A DNA stretch of 64,000 nucleotides from LMUY01 sp965198895 (GTDB lineage Bacteria; Pseudomonadota; Alphaproteobacteria; Acetobacterales; Acetobacteraceae). The stretch covers positions 1,364,001-1,428,000 of the forward strand of contig OZ240676.1 of assembly GCA_965198895.1 (NCBI GenBank), read 5' to 3'. Position numbers and translations under genes: made by a program. Each line of letters begins with the position of its first letter. Positions within the stretch are counted from its first letter, which is position 1. The notes beneath the pieces were generated by a model that was given only the letters and a program-made list of their open reading frames with translations, was not told the DNA's origin and did not search any database. This document shows, piece by piece, positions 58,396 to 64,000 of this stretch.

Positions 58396-60162
58396 ATGAG
58401 CGCGCCTGCCATCGCCCAGGCTCGCCCGTGGCGTGGCGTGCTGCCCGCCATCGGCGCCGCCATCGTGCTGGTCGCGGCGGCGCAACTCGCCCCCGGCTCC
58501 GGCTACACGCTCAACTTGCTGATGCAGGCCGTCACCTACGCCATTGCGGTCGCCGGGCTGGTCGTGGTGCTCGGGTATTGCGGGCAGATCTCCCTCGCCC
58601 AGGCCGGGTTCTTCGGCATCGGCGCCTATGCGACCGCGATCGGCGTGGTCGACTACCACGTGCCGTTCATCGCCGCCTGGGCCGGCGGCGTCGTGGTCGC
58701 CGGGCTGTTCGGCCTGGTGCTGGGCTTCGCAAGCCTACGGCTGGGCGGGCACTATCTCGCCATGGTCACGATCAGCTTCCAGCAGATCCTGACCCTCGTG
58801 CTGACGAACTGGATCAGCCTCACCCACGGCCCGGACGGCATCAGCGGCATTGCCCGCCCCGCCGGGCTCACCTCGGGCACCGGCTTCCTCAGCCTGTGCG
58901 TGCTGGCGCTGGTCGTGGTGACGCTCTACGCCTGGCGGTTGAAAACCAGCCGGTTGGGCCGCGCCATGCAGGCGGTGCGCGACAACGAGATCGCGGCCAG
59001 CACCTGCGGCATCGACATCCTGCGCACCAAGGTATTGGCGTTCGGCATCTCCGCCGTGCTCGGCGGGCTGGGCGGCGGGCTGTTCGCCGGCGCCTTCGCC
59101 TATATCAGTCCGGACCAGTTCTCGTTCGCCGAAAGCATCGTGCTGCTCACCATGGCGTTGCTCGGCGGTGTCCAATCGCCCTTCGGCGCCCTGGTCGGCA
59201 CGGCGCTGCTGGTGATGCTGCCGGAGTGGCTGCGCTTCCTGCAACGCGTCTACCTAGCCGTCTATGGCGGCGCCGTGATCCTGATCATGGTGTTCCTGCC
59301 CGACGGCCTGTGGGGCCTCGCTGCCCGCTTCGTGCGGCGCGAACGCAGCATCGAGGGCGCGGTCGCCCCCCTGCCCTTGCTCGCCGAACACGGCGCCGCC
59401 TCGGCCGAGACGGTGCTGCGAATCGAGGGCCTGGCCAAGCATTTCGGCGGACTGAAGGCGTTGGACGGCGTGGACATCGCCGTCCGCCGTGGCACCGTGC
59501 ACGCGCTGATCGGGCCCAACGGTTCGGGCAAGAGCACCTTCATCAACGTGCTGACCGGCCTATACCGCCCGACCGCCGGCCGCATCCATTTCGGCGGCAC
59601 CGACATCACCGGCCTGCCGCCGCACCAGCGCACCCGGCGCGGCCTGTCCCGCACGTTCCAGAACATCCGCGTGTTCCGCGGCATGACGGTGCTGGAAAAC
59701 GTCATGATCGGCGCCGAGCGGCCCGGCAACGACGTCGCCGGCGAACCCGGCCCGGTGGTGGAGCGCGCTTTGGCCGCGTTGGAGTTCGTTGGCCGCCGGG
59801 CCGACGCCCTGCGCCCGATCGGCCAACTCTCCTACGGCCACCAGCGCCACGTGGAGATCGCCCGCGCGCTCGCCGGCAGCCCGCTGGTGTTGCTGCTGGA
59901 CGAGCCGGCGGCCGGGCTGAACATGACGGAGAAGGCCGAACTCGGCGGGTTGTTGCGCCGGCTAAAGCGCCACGGGTTGACCATCCTGATTGTCGACCAC
60001 GACATGCACCTGGTGGAGTCGGTCGCCGACCACATCACCGTGCTGAACTTCGGCCGCCGCATCGCCGATGGCTCGCCGCAATCCGTGCTGCGCGAGCCGG
60101 ACGTGATCGCCGCCTATCTCGGCGCGCCCCCCGAAAAGACCCAAGAGGCGCAAGTCGCATGA
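58396..60162 (+). CDS. Fused ABC permease-ATPase (LivM-LivG)
   Basis: A 588-residue fusion. Residues 1-315 are a LivM-type permease (GLVVVLGYCGQISLAQAGFFGIGAYA, coupling loop TSRLGRAMQAVRDNEIAAST, LLGGVQSPFGALVGT). Residues 335-588 are a LivG-type ATPase: Walker A GPNGSGKST, Q-loop in RTFQNIRVFRGMTVLEN, signature LSYGHQRHVEIARAL, Walker B LLLLDEPAAGLN and H-loop IVDHDMHLV, with the BCA_ABC_TP_C tail IADGSPQSVLREPDVIAAYLG. Expressing both parts as one chain fixes their stoichiometry. The stop overlaps livF (ATGA). Confidence 0.93.
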   Translation: MSAPAIAQARPWRGVLPAIGAAIVLVAAAQLAPGSGYTLNLLMQAVTYAIAVAGLVVVLGYCGQISLAQAGFFGIGAYATAIGVVDYHVPFIAAWAGGVVVAGLFGLVLGFASLRLGGHYLAMVTISFQQILTLVLTNWISLTHGPDGISGIARPAGLTSGTGFLSLCVLALVVVTLYAWRLKTSRLGRAMQAVRDNEIAASTCGIDILRTKVLAFGISAVLGGLGGGLFAGAFAYISPDQFSFAESIVLLTMALLGGVQSPFGALVGTALLVMLPEWLRFLQRVYLAVYGGAVILIMVFLPDGLWGLAARFVRRERSIEGAVAPLPLLAEHGAASAETVLRIEGLAKHFGGLKALDGVDIAVRRGTVHALIGPNGSGKSTFINVLTGLYRPTAGRIHFGGTDITGLPPHQRTRRGLSRTFQNIRVFRGMTVLENVMIGAERPGNDVAGEPGPVVERALAALEFVGRRADALRPIGQLSYGHQRHVEIARALAGSPLVLLLDEPAAGLNMTEKAELGGLLRRLKRHGLTILIVDHDMHLVESVADHITVLNFGRRIADGSPQSVLREPDVIAAYLGAPPEKTQEAQVA

Positions 60163-60899
60163 AGCTGCTTGAGCTGAACGGCGTGCAGGCCGGCTACGGC
60201 GCCGGGCCGGTGCTGAAAGGCCTGACGATCGAGGTCGGCGAGGGCGAGATCGTGGCCCTGCTCGGCTCCAACGGCGCTGGTAAGAGTACCACGCTACGCT
60301 CGATCTCCGGCCTGGTGCCGAACGTGACCGGGGACATCGTGCTCGGCGGCAAGTCCCTGCGCGGCATGAAGCCGGAGGCGATCGTGCGCCAGGGCATCGC
60401 CCACGTGCCGGAGGGGCGGCGCATCTTCCCGGGGCTCACGGTGCGCGAGAATATCCTGTTGGGCGCGTCCAACCGCAAAGGCGTGAAGCGGCGCACGCTG
60501 GAAGGCGAGGTGGACGAGATGATCGGCTACTTCGAGGGCCTCGGCCGGTTGCAGCACGCGCTGGGCTGGACGCTGTCCGGCGGGCAGTTGCAAATGGTGG
60601 CGGTGGCGCGCGGGCTGATGGCCAAGCCCCGGCTGCTGCTGCTGGACGAGCCGTCGCTCGGTTTGGCGCCGCTGATCGTGCAGCAGGTGTTCCGCATCGT
60701 CTCCGACATCCGCGCCCGCGGCACCACGGTGCTGCTGGTGGAGCAGAACGCCCACATGGCGCTGTCGGTCGCCGACCGCGGCTACGTGCTGGAGACGGGG
60801 CGGCTGCTGACGTCGGGCCGGCCGGACGAGCTTTGGGCCAATGACGACGTCCGGGCCGCGTATCTCGGTGGCAGCAGCGGGACGGGCGTCGAACACTGA
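60159..60899 (+). CDS. livF: Branched-chain amino-acid-type ABC transporter ATPase LivF
   Basis: A 246-residue ATPase. Walker A GSNGAGKST, HVPEGRRIFPGLTVRENILLG with the LivF-specific PEGR, signature LSGGQLQMVAVARGL, Walker B LLLLDEPSLGLAPL and H-loop LVEQNAHMAL are seen. It pairs with the LivG part of the upstream fusion. The ATG overlaps the livMG stop by 4 bp, and a family A repeat follows the gene. Confidence 0.95.
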   Translation: MKLLELNGVQAGYGAGPVLKGLTIEVGEGEIVALLGSNGAGKSTTLRSISGLVPNVTGDIVLGGKSLRGMKPEAIVRQGIAHVPEGRRIFPGLTVRENILLGASNRKGVKRRTLEGEVDEMIGYFEGLGRLQHALGWTLSGGQLQMVAVARGLMAKPRLLLLDEPSLGLAPLIVQQVFRIVSDIRARGTTVLLVEQNAHMALSVADRGYVLETGRLLTSGRPDELWANDDVRAAYLGGSSGTGVEH

Positions 60900-60903
60900 A
60901 TTA

Positions 60904-61010
60904 TCCCCCGCCCCTTCAGGGAGGGGCTAGGGGAGGGGTAGGCCGCGGCACGAACGACCGGTGTGTGGCCACCCCTCCCCCCGGCCCCCTCCCTCAAGGG
61001 GAGGGGGAGT
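60904..61010. repeat. Family A double-hairpin repeat, copy 3
   Basis: CCCCCGCCCCTTCAGGGAGGGG and ACCCCTCCCCCC..CCCTCCCTCAAGGGGAGGGGGA flank about 40 bases. It sits between livF and msrA and probably ends the liv transcript. Confidence 0.78.
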
Positions 61011-61075
61011 GTCGCACTCGACATCGGCGGCTTCCATCGCCATCTGACCCCCATCGAAACAAGGGAGAACCAGCG

Positions 61076-61621
61076 ATGGCGACCGAAACGGCGACCTTGG
61101 GTGGCGGATGCTTCTGGTGCCTGGAGGCAGTTTACCAGGATCTGCGCGGCGTGACCGCGGTCCAGTCCGGCTATATGGGCGGTGACCTGGTGAACCCAAG
61201 CTACGAGGCGGTTTGCACCGGTCGCACCGGGCATGCCGAGGTTGTGCAAGTGCAGTTCGACCCGGCGGAACTAGATTACGCCGACCTGTTGCGGGTGTTC
61301 TTCACCATCCACGACCCGACCACCCTGAACCGCCAGGGGGCCGATAGCGGCACCCAATACCGGTCGGTGATCTTCACGCATTCGGACGCTCAGAAGCAGG
61401 TTGCCGAAAGCGTGATGCAGGAGATCGCCGGCGCCAATCTGTACGGTGGCAAGCTGGTCACCCAGGTTCTGCCCGCACCCGCCTTCTACAAGGCCGAACC
61501 GGAGCACGACCGGTATTTCGAGCGCAACCCGTATGCCGGCTACTGCCGCGCCGTGGTTGCCCCGAAGGTCGCCAAGTTCCGCAAGACGTTCGCCGACCGG
61601 GTGCGCTCCGCCGCCGCCTGA
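61076..61621 (+). CDS. msrA: Peptide methionine (S)-S-oxide reductase
   Basis: A 181-residue repair enzyme that reduces methionine-S-sulfoxide. The catalytic motif GCFWC is at 11-15 (Cys12 and Cys15), with SGYMGG, YEAVCTGRTGHAEVVQV and the DPTTLNRQGADSGTQYRS loop as in all MsrA. GGGAG precedes the ATG at 61076 by about 8 bases, so the longer open frame is rejected. The 3' 82 bases overlap the convergent DNA methyltransferase gene. Confidence 0.96.
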   Translation: MATETATLGGGCFWCLEAVYQDLRGVTAVQSGYMGGDLVNPSYEAVCTGRTGHAEVVQVQFDPAELDYADLLRVFFTIHDPTTLNRQGADSGTQYRSVIFTHSDAQKQVAESVMQEIAGANLYGGKLVTQVLPAPAFYKAEPEHDRYFERNPYAGYCRAVVAPKVAKFRKTFADRVRSAAA

Positions 61622-62316
61622 ATCGCCTCCGCAATCGCGGACGCCACGTCCGGGACGACGGCATTGCCCAATGCCGTCAGCCGGGCGCGGCGGTCCAGCC
61701 GGGCGGGAAGCCCATCAGCCACTCGACCCAGTCCGGGTTCAGGCAACCACCCACCGCGTCGTTCAACGGGCAGGCCCGGCGGCGATTGCGCTGGGTGGCC
61801 GCACCGCCCTTCCAATCCCTCGCGCGCGGCGTGGGCCAGAATGAAGCAGCGTTGCCGCCGATGGGGTGCGCCGGCATGGCCAGCACCCACCACGAGCGGC
61901 CAGCAGGCGTAGCCCGCCGCCTCCAATTCGCCGAGTACCCGGTCCGCACCGCGAACGCGCAGAGCAGCGACATTCTCAACGACGACCCAAGTTGGGCGGC
62001 ACTCGACGACCAAACGCCGCATGTGCCGCCATAGGCTGCTCCTGTCGCCATCGAGGCCGGCGCCGCGTCCGGCCGCGCTGATGTCCTGGCAGGGGAAGCC
62101 GCCGCAGATGATGTCCGCGTCCGGCACGCCGTCTGCGTGCAAGCGGCGGGCGGTGAGTGTTCGGATGTCGTCGTAGCACGGAACGCCGGGCCAGTGACGG
62201 CGCAGGATGGCCCGCGCGTAACGGGAGGATTCACAGAACGCGATTGTTTGCAGGCCCGATCGCTCGAAACCGAGGGCGAATCCGCCGATACCGCTGAACA
62301 GGTCAAGGACGCGCAC
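61540..62316 (-). CDS. C5-cytosine DNA methyltransferase, orphan
   Basis: A 258-residue m5C methyltransferase. Motif I DLFSGIGGFALGFE (5-18), motif IV with catalytic C76 in GGFPCQDIS, motif VI VVENV (113-117), motif VIII APHRRQRCFILA and motif X LGNAVVPDVASAIAEAI are in the standard order. Only some 55 residues separate motifs VIII and X, so the target-recognition domain is very small, as in phage or integrated-element enzymes. No restriction endonuclease gene is adjacent, so it is an orphan. The start is a GTG. The C-terminal 82 bases overlap msrA on the opposite strand. Confidence 0.92.
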   Translation of the reverse strand: MRVLDLFSGIGGFALGFERSGLQTIAFCESSRYARAILRRHWPGVPCYDDIRTLTARRLHADGVPDADIICGGFPCQDISAAGRGAGLDGDRSSLWRHMRRLVVECRPTWVVVENVAALRVRGADRVLGELEAAGYACWPLVVGAGHAGAPHRRQRCFILAHAAREGLEGRCGHPAQSPPGLPVERRGGWLPEPGLGRVADGLPARLDRRARLTALGNAVVPDVASAIAEAIQAAAERTRSANVLRNLATFGATTARQ

Positions 62317-62350
62317 AAGTCTGACTTAGGAGAAAATACATAGGATTGGC

Positions 62351-62404
62351 CTAGAGCATCATTCGATCGAATGGGGGATGCTCGCTAGAAACAAAAAGCT
62401 CTAG
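62351..62404. repeat. 54-bp palindromic element with CTAGAGC ends
   Basis: CTAGAGC at 62351-62357 is answered by GCTCTAG at 62398-62404. Inside are a perfect 14-bp palindrome CATTCGATCGAATG (62360-62373) and the pair GAGCATC/GATGCTC (62354-62360 and 62377-62383). Elements with AGAGCATxATTC and AAAAAGCTCTAG ends are familiar dispersed repeats in alphaproteobacterial intergenic DNA. Confidence 0.6.
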
Positions 62405-62433
62405 TCGCCGGACCGGCACAGTTGCAATAGGCA

Positions 62434-62793
62434 ATGCCTAACGCTATGACCATCGCCATGGCACGATCCACTCCATCGACTCGACTCAAGAAAATGCTGA
62501 AAGACAACGGGCTGACCGCGGCCGATCTGGCGCGCAAGCTGGAAGTGTCGCAGCCAACCGTTCACGCCTGGGTCACGGGCCTTCACGGCATGCGCTGGGC
62601 GAATGCACGCCGGGTCGCGAAAGCGGTCGGTGTCACGCCATCGTGGCTGATGTTCGGCACCGACTCGACGGCGGAGGGAACCGCCCAGGGGGCCGAGGAG
62701 TTGGCGATGTTGCGGCTCTGGCGTGAGCTCGGTGAGGAAGAACAAGCGGCGGCGATGCGCCGGCTGACGGCGATCCGGCGCAAGCAGGGCTGA
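62434..62793 (+). CDS. Small XRE-family helix-turn-helix protein
   Basis: A protein of up to 119 residues. The helix-turn-helix is clear: LKKMLKDNGLTAADLARKLEVSQPTVHAWVTG, followed by ARRVAKAVGVTPSWLMFGT, a phage-repressor-like ending of the domain. The C-terminal 40 residues (EELAMLRLWRELGEEEQAAAMRRL) are helical and may dimerise. In-frame ATGs at 62446 and 62458 are alternative starts. It is divergent from the orphan methyltransferase, and the pair together with the palindromic element between them looks like a remnant of a mobile or phage segment. Confidence 0.8.
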   Translation: MPNAMTIAMARSTPSTRLKKMLKDNGLTAADLARKLEVSQPTVHAWVTGLHGMRWANARRVAKAVGVTPSWLMFGTDSTAEGTAQGAEELAMLRLWRELGEEEQAAAMRRLTAIRRKQG

Positions 62794-62823
62794 AACCTGC
62801 GGCTGCCTGGGCGTTGATGGCGT

Positions 62824-63342
62824 ATGGCCAACGCCCGAAAATCTGTCCCGCACTCCGTCGTCGGGAATATCGAAACCGTCCTCGCGATGGAGAAGCGCGC
62901 CGAGCGTGGCGGCTCTCTCGTCTGGCGCTTCGCCCATCGCTTCGGCAGTTTCGTGGGCTCGATCACGTTCATCGCGATCCATGCCGTGGCCTTCATCGCA
63001 TGGCTCGTGATCAACAGTGGCCACTGGCCCCGGCTGGTTTTCGACCCCTATCCGTTCGCCTTGCTCGGCATGCTGGTGTCTTTCGAGTCGGTGGTGCTCA
63101 CGACGTTCGTGCTGATCAAGCAAAATCGGGAGGGTGATCGCGCCGACCAGCGCTCCCATCTCGACCTGCAGGTCAATCTTCTCTCCGAGAAGGAGATCAC
63201 CAAGGTGCTGCAGATCGTGCAGCGCATCTCGGAGCGGGTCGGCGCCGAAAAAGTCTATGACGCCGAACTGGAAGAACTCCTGGCCGATACGGCGATCCAG
63301 AATGTCGCCGAGGAGTTGGAGGGCAAGGCGGGGGAAGGCTAG
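62824..63342 (+). CDS. DUF1003-family membrane protein
   Basis: A 172-residue protein. Two membrane helices (about 43-63, FVGSITFIAIHAVAFIAWLVI, and 76-97, PFALLGMLVSFESVVLTTFVL) enclose a short loop NSGHWPRLVFDPYP, and both fit the DUF1003 pattern with conserved RxxxF and QNRxxxRAD segments. A charged, helical cytoplasmic tail follows (LDLQVNLLSEKEITKVLQIVQ). Function is not known; an envelope role is often supposed. Its TAG overlaps the GTG of the next gene, so they are coupled. Confidence 0.85.
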   Translation: MANARKSVPHSVVGNIETVLAMEKRAERGGSLVWRFAHRFGSFVGSITFIAIHAVAFIAWLVINSGHWPRLVFDPYPFALLGMLVSFESVVLTTFVLIKQNREGDRADQRSHLDLQVNLLSEKEITKVLQIVQRISERVGAEKVYDAELEELLADTAIQNVAEELEGKAGEG

Positions 63343-63941
63343 TGCGAGGCAATGGGGTTTGCAACATCCACCTGCTACGCCACGCCGAACATGGCCTTTT
63401 GGGGCACAGCTTGGCGGGCCGCACTGCTGGCGTGCCGCTGTCCAGCACAGGCGTGGCGCAGTCTCAGGCCCTGGCGCGGCACTATACCGGACAGGATATC
63501 CGCGCGGTGCTGACCAGCCCTGTCCAACGCGCGCAGGACACCGCACAACCGATCGCGTCGGCTCTCGGCCTGGTGCCCCTCATCGAATCTGGCCTCGAGG
63601 AAATCGATTTCGGCGCGTGGTCGGGCGCCGAATTCGCGGCCCTGGCGGCGCAGCCGGGCTGGGCGGCCTGGAATACGGCTCGCTCGCTGGCGCCGACACC
63701 CGGCGGTGAGACCATGCTGATGGCGCAGGCTCGGGCGGTGTCGGCGCTGATGCGGCAGCGCGACCTTGGCGCAACCGTGATCGCCGTCAGCCACTCCGAC
63801 GTGATCAAGGCGGTGCTGGCCTACATACTCGGCATGCCGTTGGACCTGCTGCACCGGCTGGAGATCGCTCCGGCCAGCCGCTCGATCGTGGTGATCGGCG
63901 ATGATTTCGCCCGTGTGGAGGCCGTCAACCTTCCTCCCTGA
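63342..63941 (+). CDS. Histidine phosphatase family protein (phosphoglycerate mutase-like)
   Basis: A 199-residue enzyme of the branch-1 histidine phosphatases. The catalytic His is in LLRHAEHG near the start. TSPVQRAQDTAQPIA holds the conserved arginine, EEIDFGAWSG the acidic residue and AVSHSDVIKAVLAYILG the second His. Close relatives include alpha-ribazole phosphatases and broad-range phosphatases, so the substrate is open. The start is a GTG overlapping the DUF1003 stop (TAGTG). Its end overlaps the next, convergent gene by 17 bp. Confidence 0.9.
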   Translation: MRGNGVCNIHLLRHAEHGLLGHSLAGRTAGVPLSSTGVAQSQALARHYTGQDIRAVLTSPVQRAQDTAQPIASALGLVPLIESGLEEIDFGAWSGAEFAALAAQPGWAAWNTARSLAPTPGGETMLMAQARAVSALMRQRDLGATVIAVSHSDVIKAVLAYILGMPLDLLHRLEIAPASRSIVVIGDDFARVEAVNLPP

Positions 63942-64000
63942 GCGCCGCCGCGAGGCTGTCGAGAACAATGCCCCAGTCTCCCTCGTGGCGCTGCCGGTGA
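63925..64000 (-). CDS. C-terminal end of a probable SRPBCC/AHSA1-domain protein (partial)
   Basis: Reading leftward from the window edge, 24 codons end in TGA at 63925-63927 and encode HRQRHEGDWGIVLDSLAAAL followed by REEG. The HEGDWGxxLxxLAxxL ending is typical of START-like SRPBCC (activator of Hsp90 ATPase 1-like) proteins. The rest lies outside the window. It overlaps the phosphatase gene by 17 bp tail to tail. Confidence 0.5.
   Translation of the reverse strand, partial: HRQRHEGDWGIVLDSLAAALREEG

Noticed and set aside
61677..62318. Second overlapping minus-strand frame in the DNA methyltransferase region
   Set aside because: It shares the locus but has no methyltransferase motif in its own frame; the frame ending at 61540 has them all in order.
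1..64000. CRISPR array, tRNA/rRNA genes or integrase
   Set aside because: No regularly spaced direct repeats, no recognisable cloverleaf or rRNA sequence, and no integrase or transposase protein was found by reading. A tRNAscan or Infernal run would be the decisive check.

Overview
The window is a dense, very GC-rich chromosomal segment. It has strong G/C preference at third codon positions, several GTG and TTG starts, many 4-bp ATGA overlaps and almost no gene-free DNA (the longest gap is about 350 bp). No rRNA, tRNA, CRISPR array, integrase or transposase gene was seen. The gene content points to an alphaproteobacterium of the family Acetobacteraceae: a cellulose operon in the order endoglucanase, proline-rich factor, fused BcsAB, BcsC, BcsD as in Komagataeibacter, an MbfA-type ferritin-VIT1 iron exporter, and an M3 peptidase next to an ABC1 kinase. 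Genus cannot be settled from the sequence alone.

Layout. 1-3 kb: an unidentified partial gene, and two related stand-alone receiver proteins that flank an SLC13-type permease. 3-9.8 kb: AI-2E/PerM-type membrane protein, class II aldolase, CDF metal exporter, oligoendopeptidase F, ABC1 kinase. 9.9-14.7 kb: an uncharacterised flavin monooxygenase-aminotransferase pair with a divergent GntR regulator, then a beta-lactamase-fold serine hydrolase. 15-20.5 kb: RhlE-type RNA helicase, Tat-exported GH10 xylanase, YihY protein, CorA channel, 2OG-Fe(II) dioxygenase. 20.5-25.9 kb: a large MscS channel, a HIG1-type small membrane protein, and etfB-etfA-hbd.

26.0-37.6 kb (minus strand) is the centrepiece: a cellulose synthesis and export operon, read right to left as bcsZ, a CcpAx/BcsH-like proline-rich gene, bcsAB, bcsC, bcsD. 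BcsAB should polymerise and translocate glucan across the inner membrane, BcsC should pass it through the periplasm and outer membrane, BcsD and the CcpAx-like factor should organise the terminal complexes, and BcsZ should trim the chains.

37.7-47 kb: a PMT-family glycosyltransferase, rsmB-rpe-heparinase, a GT4 glycosyltransferase, purH, mbfA. 47-61 kb is transport-rich: a ribose-type sugar ABC operon, an oligopeptide ABC operon without its binding protein, hydroxypyruvate isomerase, an XRE regulator, and a branched-chain amino-acid ABC operon with a fused LivM-LivG. 61-64 kb: msrA, an orphan C5 DNA methyltransferase, a small XRE protein, a DUF1003 protein, a histidine phosphatase, and the end of a probable SRPBCC gene.

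The intergenic spaces carry several families of palindromic repeats. One small hairpin family keeps a fixed GCTTTG loop while its stem bases change in a compensating way. Repeats sit between convergent genes, supply Shine-Dalgarno sequences to two genes, and form the 3' end of one coding region.
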